NCBI RefSeq assembly: GCF_003576645.1 | Contig: NC_044919.1 | Span: 17,134,449-17,198,448, forward strand | Length of the DNA: 64,000 nt | Reading direction: 5' to 3' | Source: Ipomoea triloba | Lineage: Eukaryota > Streptophyta > Magnoliopsida > Solanales > Convolvulaceae | Notes under the pieces: model-generated | What the model was told of the DNA's origin: nothing | The model's database searches: none | Seen by the model: the letters and a program-made list of their open reading frames with translations, nothing else | Shown: piece by piece, positions 1-11,661 of the stretch | How positions within the stretch are numbered: the first letter of the stretch is position 1 | Layout of the letters: every line of letters begins with the position of its first letter | Translations under genes and position numbers: made by a program

Positions 1-793
1 TTTAAAGTAGACCATTCTCCCTCAATCACACCACAATAATTCCCCTAGTTCTTGAACACATGGTCACTATCACCCCCCTGCGCTAGTACTGATGACTCTA
101 TTTCTAAATACCTTTTTACCCCATTTTTCATCTATTTTTGTTGTTAAGTGTTGTTACTTGAGTAGGATTTATTACTTGGTTGTGTGTTTTTGTGTTTAAA
201 GGTCAATTCTTCCACAACAAGTAGAAAAGGAAGCACATTGGACGGCTTTGGATCATTTTTTGTAGCTTAGGATCCCACTCAAGGAAGGAGAGGAGCAATG
301 GAGCAGAAAACGGAGCAAGAGCAATCTGGAAAAAATGAAATGGGTACCTACACGGCCGTGTGGGCACCCGTTTTAGTCTGCCCTAATAACTGATCCGCGC
401 GTCACCGAAATGGGTCCCAAAATGGCCGTATGGGGTGCCGTTTCGGTCTGTACTGTTCTGTTTTAAGCGATTTTCTGCTGCAATTTTGAGGATGACGAAC
501 CCTAACTACTGTAGAACTTCTCTCTCTTATTTCCATAGCAAATATTAGCCTAGAATAGCTTAGATCTACAGTAGAGAACACATTGCAAGCTTCGTTTTGT
601 GGATTTGAAGTAGACCTCAACATCATTTCTCTTCCATTTAATACAAAAGTGGTCGTCTATTCCTTTATCTCTTCTTTCATTTACATTTATTGCTATTTAA
701 TGGTTTCTTTGCTTGTTATTGCTATGTCTACTCTAGAAATGAGTGAGTAGTTATATGTCTTGGAACTATGAAAAGCCATCAAACCAAAAGAAC
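1..793. repeat. LTR-like segment, partial (possible Athila-type LTR)
   Basis: No coding region is visible. The segment has an LTR or leader flavour: a palindromic GC-rich motif ACACGGCCGTGTGG near 350, a related motif near 425, then a gene-leader-like stretch (AGAATAGCTTAGATCTACAG near 552) resembling AGAATAGTTTAGATCTGAAA near 54252 in another LTR-like segment of this window. The left end lies outside the window and no terminal TG or target duplication was found, so this rests on resemblance only. Confidence 0.35.
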
Positions 794-1125
794 TTTAATT
801 TCAAGAGTTGTGTTCAAATAGATTTAAATTAGATTTGATTTCTATATCTGATTTGTAATGAAAGGTTGCAACGGTTCAGTATTAAGTACGGAGTATTTAC
901 TATTATTATTGCAGGTGCGTTTCTCAAGATCTGCAACATACATTTGTAATACACAAAAACAAAAAAGTTAATATAAAAACTAATAATTATTTCGGCTAAG
1001 CCTCCTCAGCATCTGCAACTTAATGTAAAAAGCATTTATTATGCAACCATTTTGTCTAATCCTTTAAACGGTGCCGTTTTTTGTGAGCGGGAAAACATAA
1101 TTAGGAAGTTGTTGCTTTAATATAA
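794..1125 (+). repeat. Direct repeat, copy 1 (flank of Helitron 1)
   Basis: This 332-bp segment recurs at 17671-18001 in the same orientation with only a few differences. It ends exactly where the 3' terminus of Helitron 1 begins (CTAG at 1126-1129). The other copy continues instead with TGATGATAG, so it looks like an unoccupied version of the same insertion site. Internal AG/GT-flanked blocks look intron-like, but no reading frame is evident. Confidence 0.75.
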
Positions 1126-1249
1126 CTAGTAATTGCACCCGTGCGATGCACGGCCAAGAGATGTATAGTTCATATTATAAATAGTGTTAACGTATTAGTC
1201 GAAGACAAATTGAATGAAATAATGAGAAACAAAATGAAGTTGAATATTA

Positions 1250-2817
1250 TTACACATTATTGAAAACTTCTTTGTAAACAACATTTTTAGTAGTATTCGA
1301 TATCCTTTTCCTTATGTGGTATCTCAGCCGATATTATGGCGTCCAAATTGCTGGTGATTGTACCTTCCCTTTTCTTTTCAAGAAACAATAAGATATGAGC
1401 ATGAGGGAGACCTCTCTTATGAAACTCAATGGTATATATTACTGTCAATAGTAAACACAAAACAACACGTTGGAAAATGATTACGGAAAGTATAATTACC
1501 AAAATGATAAGCAAAATGCTACGTACCTCCATTTACAGATCCAAACAACTTATTCTTCCGACAATCAGCAATCAAATCGTCCAACTTCATTTTGAAAACT
1601 CTACAAATAATGTCTGGCCGATCTTCAGCTCTACAATTTTTCTCTTTTAGAAATCTTTCTATCTCAGGCCACTTCGGATTGCAAGTGAATGTAATGAATA
1701 AGTTAGGGTAACCAATCCATTTGCAAATTGCCATAGCATCTTGGTAATTCTGTATCATATACCGAGCACCCCCAACAAAACTTGAGGGTAATATGATTCT
1801 TCTACCTTGTGCATTTGGGTCAACCTCCCCTCGAGTCAAAGCATCAGTCAAACAATTATAAGTTTCACACCTCAAATTTTTTTGATGTGTTATAACATAA
1901 ATTAATCTTCCAGCCTCGACCATTGTGTAACTGTCCACCATAAACTGTTGAAATAACCTCCTTGCGACCAATAAAGTTGATAATTCAGTTAGGCGGGTTT
2001 GAATACAGTAACAAAAATATTCTCTTGGACTAATTCTTTGCCGACCACCACTACCGTTACATTTGATAATAGAGAATGGTATGTCTTCCCTATACCCGTC
2101 CTCACCATAGGGGAAAAACAACAGGTATTGTAGAGGTAAGTATGAAGGATTTAACTCAGAAATTCGTTGCAGTGTGCCCCATCCCTATACCCGTCCTCAC
2201 TATAGGGGAAAAACAACGGGTATTCGTTGCAGTGTGCCCCAACGGGTATTCTACCATTATGTAACGCTGCCCCATATTCGTATCAAGGTCTCCAACAACT
2301 AACGCAGCAACTTCAGAAACTTGAGGTAAGTTGTATGTCCTCGCATCCTTATTTCGCTTTCCAAGCAACTTTATTTTGACCTCCGCACATGGATTCTTCT
2401 CAAACTCATCTCTGGCCATACGGAATGAATTGACTAACACATTATGTTTATCCAAGTCGTTTTTGATATCCTTAACTATTTCTGAATCAATATCCTTATT
2501 CTCACCATCACGCCTACATTTTAAGAAAACATAATGTCAAACCAAAGCTAATTAAGGAAATACTTAATGAAAAAAAATTTACGTAGAATAGAAATATTAC
2601 CTAACAGCATTTAAACGATTGGTAATCTCGTTATGAGTGTCATATATGTACAATTGTGCAAAATGAGGTGATTTCCCTTCCATAGGCAATAAACTACCCA
2701 TCGAGTGAAAGTTTTGTCCATTCATACGAAAAACAGGAGGTGCACCACCTAAGTTAACACTCTTATCAATTCTTCCTCCCATCGATGTGAAGCAAAACAT
2801 GTTGTTGTACGTCCTTA
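1250..2817 (-). pseudogene. Helitron Rep-helicase, middle and extreme C-terminal part
   Basis: On the minus strand this encodes the Helitron-like N-terminal domain (CFTSMGGRIDKSV, then GEDGYREDIPF, SLLVARRLFQQF, SFVGGARYMIQNYQ, NLFITFTCNPKWPE) and the Rep nickase HUH motif in GLPHAHILLFL (about 1397-1430). The catalytic tyrosine region and nearly all of the SF1 helicase are absent. After DIEY the sequence jumps directly to the last codons of the helicase (TKNVVYKEVFNNV, stop at 1250-1252). A short TACTAC-like overlap at the junction suggests a microhomology deletion. A local duplication near 2076-2264 (CCCATCCCTATACCCGTCCT-type units) and an intron near 1519 also break the frame. The protein cannot be functional. 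Its N-terminal exons continue at 15122, beyond Helitron 2. Confidence 0.85.
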
Positions 2818-2869
2818 CTAGTATGCCACCCGTGCGATGCACGGACTAAAATTCAAAAACATATATTTA

Positions 2870-3320
2870 GGGTCACACTTGTGTGAGACCGTCTCACGGA
2901 TCCTTATTTGTGAGACGGGTCGGGTCGAAGCATCATGCAAATGTCATACTTATATGTGCAAATCTCACACTTATATGCTCAAATATAACACTAATCAAAA
3001 ATACAATTTTTGTTACTTATAAGAGAAAAAGTAATACATTTTTCATAATAAGTAATGTTGACAAATGTCTCTCACTTATAAGGGCAAATACAATACTTTT
3101 GAGGAAAAATGTAATACTTTTAAATCGAAATGTAAAAGTATTGTATTTTCCCTTAAAAGTATTACATTTACCCTAATAAGTAACAAAAATTTTATTCCTG
3201 ATTAGTATTACATTTGAGCATATACGTATGGCATTTGTGCATATAAGTGTTACATTTGCATCTTGACCCGACCCGACTCGACTCGTCTCATGGTAAGACG
3301 GTCTCACACAAGTTTTTGCC
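2870..3320. mobile_element. Mutator-like MITE, 451 bp
   Basis: The ends are imperfect inverted repeats built around ACTTGTGTGAGACCGTCT, seen at 2876 on the left and inverted near 3296-3312. The flanks carry a 9-bp direct repeat ATATATTTA at 2861-2869 and 3321-3329, the size expected for Mutator-like elements. It is absent from the matching place in inverted repeat arm 2 (near 14655), which serves as the empty site. No open frame resembles a transposase. Confidence 0.85.
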
Positions 3321-3556
3321 ATATATTTAATGTTGTATTATTGCAAAGAATTAAAGTTGTTATATATATTTTACAATATAAGGAAGAATGAGGTTAATTA
3401 ACAAATGCTATTGTTGTTCATTTAGTATTATAATGGCATTATGACCATAATCAATAAAATAACACATAATAATAAAGGTGGATAATGATATTTATATCAC
3501 AATATATAAACACATTATTGACTACAATTAAGATGATAATATTCCATTATATATTA

Positions 3557-3972
3557 AACTTACAAATTCTTAAAAATTTCCTTGTATACAACATTTGACG
3601 TTGAAGAACAATAATCTCCATTTTCATTAAGAATAACAACTTTAAGACCAATGGGGTTGTTCACTCTCGATAGCACCACATAAAGTTGACCATGAACAAA
3701 AACACGTTTCTTTAAAAATAGTCCAACGGTAGACAGACTTTGGCCATGACTTTTATTTATCATCATTGCATAAGACAACATGAGTTGAATTGTCTCATTT
3801 CAAACTTAAAAGGCAATCGAGGATCATAAGGTGTCATTGATAATCTTGGAATCAAAACTCGAGGACCCATATAGTAATGACCAAAACTCGACTTCCTGAC
3901 ATCACTTTATCTTCAACAATATGATTTCCCAATTTAATAATGATGATTCTCATACCATTAATAGTACTAATG
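3557..3972 (-). pseudogene. PIF1-type Helitron helicase, C-terminal fragment
   Basis: The minus strand encodes the tail of the Helitron helicase: KLGNHIVEDKVMSGSRVLV, then after frameshifts MLSYAMMINKSHGQSLSTVG, LYVVLSRVNNPIGLKVV and NVVYKEIFKNL before the stop. YAMTINKSQGQ and YVALSRV are the standard helicase motifs V and VI of PIF1-like enzymes. Here Q is replaced by H in the KSHGQ motif. Upstream the frame dissolves into ATT microsatellite, so only about 130 residues remain. It belongs to Helitron 2. Confidence 0.85.
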
Positions 3973-3978
3973 ATAAAA

Positions 3979-3979
3979 C

Positions 3980-4025
<46 letters not shown>

Positions 4026-4198
4026 GTGTAACCATAATAATAAAAATAAAATAATAATAATAATACTAATACTAATAACAAAAGCTAAAAATAAAAAGTA
4101 TAATATTAAAAATAACAATAATAATAGTAATAATAAAAACAATAATACTAATACTAATAACAACAACTAAAAATAAAAAGTATAATATTAAATATAAC

Positions 4199-4276
<78 letters not shown>

Positions 4277-4289
4277 AATAATAATAATA
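3979..4289. repeat. Microsatellite cluster, TAA and AAC arrays
   Basis: Uninterrupted TAA runs at about 3979-4023 and 4198-4240 are followed by an AAC run at about 4240-4275 and a short AAT run, separated by AT-rich spacer. The long poly-Ile and poly-Asn frames here are products of the repeat. The cluster has an inverted counterpart at 13690-14000. Confidence 0.95.
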
Positions 4290-4640
4290 TTGTTAATGGA
4301 CTGAAGCCCATACATTCGCCCCAGACCAAAATCTACCCACAACCCATATATATAAACCCAGCCTATCTACCCGACACAACCCCATTATTCTCTCTCGCTC
4401 TGCCTCTCTCCGTCGAATCCTCACCGCTCGTCCTTCTCCTCCTCGACACCACTGCGATTTCCTCTTCCCCAAACCTAAGTCGTTTAGGAAATAGAAGCCA
4501 TAAACCTCTATCATCTTCAATCGTTCAATCTTCAACCTCGTCCTAGAGGAATTAACCCTTCCGTCGAAACCCTAAACCGAGAGAAGTTCTGCCAAAGAAG
4601 ATCTGAAATTGTCCACCATTCAAGCAAAAAGTGAGTTCGA
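4290..4640 (+). promoter_or_regulatory. Promoter-like block with pyrimidine-rich leader
   Basis: GCCCATAC (site-II-like) near 4307, a TATA box CATATATATAAACC near 4345-4358, and then a C/T-rich leader (TCTCTCTCGCTCTGCCTC) typical of plant 5' UTRs. A GTGAGT donor-like site follows at about 4630. No start codon opens a useful frame. The same promoter-like block faces the other way at 13613-13680, where it points at the RPA-like pseudogene. Function is inferred only from composition. Confidence 0.45.
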
Positions 4641-5816
4641 ATATCTCAGAATACACGATTTCGAACATGCAGTAATTTTTAATTTGATTTTCTTCAAATT
4701 TACTTACTTAACTATGTAATAGCGAAAACCTAATCTATGTTTTTCGCAGAAATACGTACCCGAGGCCAAAGAAGAAGAAAAACATCTAATAGCAGAGATT
4801 CGAAGTCTGATTATTGCTAAAACATACAAATAAAGAATATCGGCTGAAAAGATAAGTGAATTCCAATGATTTAAACTATATTTTTGTTGGTCTGTTTTCT
4901 AGATGATGATTACGCTTAATTTACATCTTTGGTTAACAGTTGATTGTTTTTTATTTATTAATAATTAATGATATGAAACCCTAAATCATTTATATTACAC
5001 ATACGCACCTAAGTCTGAATAGAACAACTCATCGTGAATGAACAATTTGAAATTCAAATTACTCCTGAAAAATAGAAAAAAAACTACACCTACTGAACAC
5101 ATAAGTAAAATCTTCAATTTTTTTTTTTAAATTTTTACTAACTGTGTTTCTCTTTTATCAATATATATATACATCTTAATTCATTTGTTGTCTTGTATAT
5201 TAATTCCTGTCAGTAGTGTTATTTACTTGAAAATTTTATTTATACTGTATACAGTAATATAAAATTCTTTTTGTACCTTTATTTGAATGACCATACTTTC
5301 TTTTGCAACCAATGGTGGTAGATTTTTCTAACTTTCTCATCATTCTTTGAGTTGCTGCCTTGCATGAACAGTCACAGAGAACCTGAAGTTTGAAAGTAGC
5401 CTTTAAGTTTTGGATGTTTATTTATATAGAAGCAATAGCACTTGATTACCTTATTAAAGCACTGTTCTATTCTTGTAAAGGATTACTATTTTCTAGACTT
5501 GTGTTAAAGAAGTGAATTACCTTTTTATTCCGAATGTAACAGCAATCTGATATTTGATTTCAGTTTTCCATATCTGTTAACTACTACTTAGTTTGTAAGA
5601 TCAAATTTTTAGTTCAAATTCATACATGAAATTCTGATTTTGTTATTTGCAAGTGACTGTACACATGTTTTTTGATAGATAGGGAGAAAGTATATCTCTT
5701 CAAATAGTAATGAATTCAAGTAAATGACATGTATTTTATAGATTTTGCTTGAAATTGAATTTCCTCTCTATTAGGAATGCAAAAGTTTACTGATATTCAA
5801 TCTCAGATTCTTCATA
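4641..5816. other. AT-rich stretch, no gene seen
   Basis: Intron-like or intergenic DNA between the leader-like block and the CACTA element. No frame, inverted repeat or RNA gene was recognised. It belongs to the body of Helitron 2. Confidence 0.6.
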
Positions 5817-5832
5817 CACTACAAGAAAAATG

Positions 5833-6495
5833 TCTTTGAGGTAAAATTTCTGTTGTCGAAGCCGGTGTTGTTGTAAGTCCCGCGCAAAGACAACGGTTTT
5901 TAACCGTTGTCTTTTCTATAAAAGACAACGGTTAAAAACCATTGTCTATTGAGTGTTGTTGAAGCCGGTGTTGTTGAAAGTCGCGCACATAGACAACGGT
6001 TTTTAACCGTTGTCTTTTCTAGAAAAGACAACGGTTTTTTAGCCGTTGTCTATTGAGTGTTGTTGAAACCGGTGTTGTTAAAAGTCACGCACATAGACAA
6101 CGGTTTTTAACCGTTGTCTTTTTTAGAAACGACAACGATTTTTTAACCGTTGTCTATTGAGTGTTGATGAAACTGGTGTTGTTAAAAGTCACGCACATAA
6201 ACAACGGTTTTTAACCGTTGCCTTTTCTAGAAAAGACAACGATTTTTTAACCGTTGTCTATTGAGTGTTGTTGAAATCGGTGTTGTTAAATGTCACGCAC
6301 ATAGACAACGGTTTTTAACCGTTGTCTTTTCTATAAAAGACAATGGTTTTTTAACCGTTGTCTTTTCTATAAAAGACAATGGTTTTTTAACCGTTGTCTA
6401 TTGAGTGTTGTTGAAAGTCATAGGAATAGACAACGGTTTTTAACTGTTGTCTTTTCTATATAAAACAGCGATTTTTAACCGCTGTCTATTGTGTG
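5833..6495. repeat. CACTA left subterminal array
   Basis: About six tandem units of roughly 120 bp. Each has two inverted copies of GACAACGGTTTTTAACCG-type sequence separated by CTATAAAAGACA, joined by GTTGTTGAAACCGGTG-type linkers. Each unit can fold into a hairpin. One further unit survives beyond the nested insertion at 7250-7376. In CACTA elements such subterminal repeats are where the transposase binds. Confidence 0.9.
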
Positions 6496-7240
6496 GCAAA
6501 TTATACTGTGCACCACGGTGCACATAGCAATGTGCACCACGTACCTAAACGACGTCGTTTTGAGCATTGTAAACTAATCGTCCGGTTTTTTTGGAAATCA
6601 CGTTTCCCGTTTTGGCCGGTCTCTGTATTTATGTTAATATTCTGTGTATTCCAGGCAATCATTCTGTGTATTCTAGGCAACCGTTCTGTGTATTATAGGC
6701 AACCGTTTTGTGTATTCATGTTAGTAACACATGTGATTTCATGTTAGTAACACATGTTGTGATGTGTTTGTGCATTCGAATGTTTAGGAGGATGAGTTCT
6801 GTGTATTTTGTATAAATATTATGTGTATTCATGTTATTAACACAAGTTGTGATGTGTTTGTGCATTCGAATGTTAGGAGAATGAGTTCTGTGTATTTTGC
6901 GTCAATATTCTGTGTATTATGGGCAAACATTCTGTGTATTCTAGGCAAACGTTCTGTGTATTCTATATAATAATTATGTGTATTATAGATAATGAATTCT
7001 CTGGAGTCATTCGCGTCCACTAACATCTGTGTATTTTGTGTCAATATTCTGTGTATTCTGGGCAAACATTATGTGTATTCTAGGCAAACGTTCTGTGTAT
7101 TATAGATAATGATTATGTGTATTATAGATAATGAATTCCCTGAGTCATTCGCGTTCGCGTCTACTAACACCAAAACGACGTCGTTTTACGTACGTGGTGC
7201 ACATTGCTATGTGCACCGTGGTGTAGGGTATAACAATTGC
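6496..7240. mobile_element. Mutator-like element, 745 bp, nested in the CACTA array
   Basis: The terminal inverted repeats are about 60 bp: the left begins GCAAATTATACTGTGCACC, the right (inverted) GCAATTGTTATACCCTACACC, and both run into CACCACGGTGCACATAG and AAACGACGTCGTTTT. The 9-bp direct repeat TATTGTGTG flanks it at 6487-6495 and 7241-7249. The interior is made of tandem variants of TTCTGTGTATTCTAGGCAAA and codes for no transposase. Removing it restores the CACTA linker sequence. Confidence 0.92.
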
Positions 7241-7376
7241 TATTGTGTGTTGTTAAAACAAGCGTTGTTGAAAGTCATGCCGGTAGACAACGGTTTTTAA
7301 CCATTGTCTTTGATATATAAGACCACGGTTAAAAACTATTATTCTCATATTCATAGACAACGCTTTTAAACCGTTG

Positions 7377-10254
7377 TTTTTTTAAGCATAATAATATAAT
7401 AAAAATAATTTATGTAAACACCATAAATACCAAAGCATCAATTCATTAGTATAAAATCATCTTCTACTAAAATGTAAAGTATTTCAAAATACACAAGAAT
7501 TCATCATCTACTTCCAAATACAATAAACAATTCCAATCACCAAGTCTATAAATATTCACAAAGTTCTAATCAAATGCATATCTACTCTATATAACTTGAT
7601 ACACAATCTACCCATTCGAAAAACACTAAATGTGCATATTAGAACCGAAAAGAGTATTAAGCCTAATATTTACCCGCTTCACCATTTGAGTAGTTAGAAG
7701 CAGCATGATGGTCCTCATGTGTTTTGAAAGAAGAGAAGATTGTTTTTGGCTTCTGAAAGCTTTCCCTCGTGTGTTTTATATTATGGTCCTCCTATAGCAG
7801 CTCTTCAATCCTTGTTGAACTTTGGCACTGCCATCCAACAAATAAATATAAACTTATAATTTTAAAGTAGCAATAAAACCAACAAAAGCTCAAGACAACC
7901 CCATATATTCTTTGTACAGATTCTCTCTCTCTTCAATTTTATCACTGCATAATTAAACTAACTGTTGCATATGAGTCTACAATAAATATTGCCAAACTAT
8001 TTTAATAAAATCTCTTATTTTATCCAATAGGGGCCAATTTGCCTTTTTCATTGAAACAAAGAATAGAACAAAGACACAAAAAATGAGTCATTTATACTGC
8101 AAGGTTTACATAAAAGTTTACAATTTCTGGTAAAATATACCTAGTAGTTAGTATATAAGTTTACATACAACTTAATTATATAATTCACTTAGCCATTTAT
8201 AGTGCTAGGTTAAAAAGCATTATGTCATTGATAGATAAAGTGGTAAAAGTATCAATGGTTGCTGGAATTTCAGTAAGAAGATAACAGCATTTACAAAAGT
8301 AAGAAAATTAAGAAAAATAATGCAATATTTATGAATATTTCTCAGTTCCAGCAAATCCTGCATAAGAAAATAGTATACAAGATTTTGAACATAAATGCAC
8401 TCAACCCTTAATCAGAAAAGTATATCAAGAGTTTGATCCAAAACTAGAAGCTAGTAAATGCCCTGCCCGAATACATTATCAAATATATTAATGACCACAA
8501 GATGGTGAGAGCACAAGACTGAATGAAATGTAAAAGATCTCTAAAAAATGATAATAAGTTCAATTCAGGATAAGAATATAAGATGAATATTAAAACTCAG
8601 GCACATATCTCCATTTCAATTCAAAGAATAAAACTTTAATAGTCTTATTACAAGCAAAGTGCAAATTGCCCCTCCATGACCTCTTCCTATTTGAGAAATC
8701 CTCAAGACAGCAAGTAATGACACACAAATGATTAATATGTATACCCAAAAAGAGTTTATACATAAGAACCCAACTAGTGCTATGAAAACACAATAAACTA
8801 AACTGGAATGATAAAGACAATGTCTCCATCAGTTCTATGCAACTTGTGGTCCAGAAGCTTACAAAATGGAGTATTGATCAGTACTTTCTACCCTGTGTAA
8901 TCTTTACAAAGCATTCATAAGGTCATAATTAAAACTAGGCTACAAGCTTATCTCATAAGCTCCCCACAGAATACAACAGTAATCTGAAAAACTAAATAAA
9001 TGGAAGGGAGCGAATTCAATAATTATTAACACCACACCAACCACACAATAATTATTAACACCACATAAAGAACAATTGGAAACAAGAAAAAGAACCTCCA
9101 AAATAAATGCCCCAAATCTAAAACCAAGTTGGCGGCTGTGCAGTCTGGTGCGGAGGCAGCGGCCGGCGGTGGCTGGGGCGAAGGAGTCGGCCTCGCGTCG
9201 CAGGGATTGTGCCTGTGCTTGTCGACGGTCGCTGCTTCGCTAGGAGCCTAGGAGAATGGGGGAATGAGAGAATCGGCCGTGCTGCTTCCGTTCCCGTTCA
9301 ATTCGCTCAGAAACGGCAGAATCGGGAATTAGAAATTTAGGGAAGGGGGCCGCTGCATCTTGTTCTCTTTCTGACTCTCTATTTCTCATAGTCTTTATTA
9401 ATATGTTTGCAAAAAAAAAATCTTTATTAATTTAATTAATTTAATATATATTTTTAAAAAACTCTTTATTAATTTAATTAATTTAATATATATTTAAAAA
9501 AAAATAGGCGGGCTGACGAGAAGGAAAATTGTGAGGGAAGGGAAATTATTCTATTTAAACTCTTTTAACATGTAATTAAGTCTTTTTTTTTTTATAATAA
9601 AGATTTCATTTTTTTTTTATAATAAGACTTATTTTTTTTCTTGATTAAGTATATAAAATGTTTTTTTAAAGTAAGTATATAAAATATATATGCAACACAC
9701 TAACGAATTAATGATCACGGATTAATAATTGGTGGGCAACTAATCTCATACTCAATTTTGGTTCACAATCGCATATGTTCTTGGAGTTCACAAATCTAAA
9801 ATACTTGTATTTAAAAAAAATTATATTGGACAAAAATATTATTTGTGCGGCTTGCGGTTGTTGAGGCCGTTGCTAAAAAAAATTAAAGTGAACAAAATTG
9901 ATAACTGGTTAGAAAAATACTCTGTAATAATATTATTAATTGGAGTGTGAAACCCAATAGGATACGTACAAAGTCCAAATGTACCAATTTAAATATTAGG
10001 TGTAGCCTATTTATAAAGAAGTGATGAAGTGGCTTGGTGGTCTTGTTTGTGCGTGCTATGTGAGAAATTGTGGGTTTTATTATTCTTGGTAAAGCTATCT
10101 TTTTTTATTTTGCACCAAGGCCACAAATGTAGGAATAAAAGCATTAATCAACGCTTAACTAGATATTTGATGTAGTGTCTTGGTGGACAAGGGTGTATGT
10201 AGTTTAAGGAAGGTATTGGGTTCAATTTTTGTTGGTAACAATATTTATTCATTT
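7377..10254. other. CACTA interior, no transposase seen
   Basis: AT-rich DNA with no frame that resembles a transposase. Short frames here, such as one near 8590-8829, lack recognisable motifs. A GC-rich segment at 9120-9375 stands out and is listed separately. Confidence 0.6.
9120..9375 (-). other. GC-rich leader-like segment inside the CACTA element
   Basis: This segment is much richer in G+C than the DNA on either side. Read on the minus strand it resembles a plant 5' UTR or first exon (TTCCCGATTCTGCCGTTTC, then many CG dinucleotides). No long frame is open. It may be a captured piece of a host gene or a former transposase gene leader; the sequence alone does not decide. Confidence 0.4.
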
Positions 10255-11640
10255 TATTATAAGACAACGGTTAAATAAAATCGTTGTCTTTTATAAAAAC
10301 ATAATGCACATAGACAACGGTTTTAAAACACCGTTGTCTTTGTAATTTTGTGTATTCAAGTTCACTTAAAAGACTACACACCAACGACAACGGTTAAATA
10401 AAACCGGTGTCTAAATAAAAAACGGGTGCACAAAGACAACAGTTTTAATAAACCGTTGTCTTTGAAGTGTTGTCTATTCAAGTGTGCTTAAAGACAACAC
10501 ACAAACGACAACCGTTAAATAAAACCGTTGTCTTTTATAAAAAATAATAATAATACAGCGCGCAACAACAACGATTTTAAAAAATTATTGTTTTTGTAGT
10601 GTTGTGTATTCAAGTGCACTTAAAGACAACACACCAACGACAATGGTTAGATAAAATCGTTGTCTAAATAAAAAATGGGTGCAAAAAGACAACGATTTTA
10701 ATAAACAATTGCCTTTGAAGTGTTGTCTAAGTGTGCTTAAAGACAACACACAAACGACAACGGTTAAATAAAACCGTTTTTTTTTAAATGAATGCTTAAA
10801 GACAATGGTTTTAAAAAATCGTTGTCTTTGTAGTGTTGTGTATTCAAGTGCACTTAAAAACAACACATCAACGACAACGGTTACATAAAACCGTTTTCTA
10901 TATTAAAAAAAAAAACGGAATGCACGGAATGCACATAGACAACGGTTTAAAAAAAATGTTTTGTTTAAAGTATTGTGTATTAAAATGCGCTTAATAACAA
11001 CACTCCAACGACAACGGCTAAATAAAAGCGTTGTCTTTAAAACAAATAAACGCGCAAAGACAACGGTTTTAAAAAACCGTTGTCTTTGTAGTGTTGTGTA
11101 TTCAAGTGCACTTAAAGGCAGCACATCAACAACAACGATTAAATAAAACTGTTGTCTAAATATAAAAAAAAAGGGGTGCACAATGACAACGGTTTTAATA
11201 AACTGTTGTCTTTGAAGTGTTGTCTATTCAAGTGTGCTTAAAGACAACACACAAATAACAACGGTTAAATAAAACCGTTGTCTTTCCAAAAAAAAAAACA
11301 CTTGCAAAGACAACGGTTTTAAAAAACCGTTGTCTTTGTAGTGTTGTGTATTCAAGTGTACTTAAAGACAACACACCAACGACAACGGTTACATAAAACC
11401 GTTGTCTTTTATTTTAAAAAAAATGCACATAGACAACGGTTTTAAAAAACCGTTGTCTTTGCGGTGTTGTCTTTTGACAAAATGCACAAAGACAACACAC
11501 AAAAGACAACGGTTCGGTAAATACCGTTGTCTTTGATAAAAGTGTTGCGTCAAAGACAACGGTTTTGTCCTAAACTGTTGTCTTTTATACAAAAGACAAC
11601 ACTTTTGTCAAAAACTGTTGTCTTTTTAGTGTTGTCTATG
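10255..11640. repeat. CACTA right subterminal array
   Basis: About ten units of roughly 120 bp. Each pairs GACAACGGTTTTAAAAAACC-type repeats with linkers reading GTGTTGTGTATTCAAGTG. It is twice as long as the left array and more diverged at its inner end, where point changes and poly-A/T expansions accumulate. The units are palindromic, so short frames on both strands are repeat artefacts. Confidence 0.9.
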
Positions 11641-11661
11641 TGCATTTTTCTTGTAGTGATA

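Larger units (their letters stand above)
2818..4365 (-). repeat. Inverted repeat arm 1 (Helitron 3' terminal kilobase)
   Basis: Apart from the MITE at 2870-3320, this arm is the reverse complement of 13613-14697. Shared parts in order are the terminal hairpin, an AT-rich tail, the helicase C-terminus, long ATT arrays, and a promoter-like block ending in a TATA box. Homology stops just after ATATATAAACCCAGCCTA in both arms. The arms lie about 9.2 kb apart and face each other. Confidence 0.85.
5817..11658. mobile_element. CACTA (En/Spm) element, non-autonomous, 5842 bp
   Basis: The left end reads CACTACAAGAAAAATG (5817) and the right end is its inverse, CATTTTTCTTGTAGTG (to 11658). The 3-bp direct repeat ATA flanks it at 5814-5816 and 11659-11661, as expected for CACTA elements. 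Both subterminal regions are long arrays built on AGACAACGGTTTTTAACCG and its complement. No transposase (TNPD/TNPA-like) frame is visible inside, so it would need help in trans. It contains a nested Mutator-like element and a GC-rich, gene-leader-like segment, and lies within Helitron 2. Confidence 0.93.

Noticed and set aside
3852..4329. Long hydrophobic frames rich in Ile, Leu and Val on both strands, resembling membrane proteins
   Set aside because: They are translations of ATT/TAA/AAC microsatellites; the inverted copy at 13650-14124 shows the same.
5833..6495. Regularly spaced palindromic repeats resembling a CRISPR array
   Set aside because: Repeats and linkers are both repetitive, they lie inside CACTA termini, and the context is a plant nuclear genome.
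10585..11592. Several Phe/Arg-rich frames
   Set aside because: They follow the periodicity of the CACTA subterminal repeat and have no independent signal.
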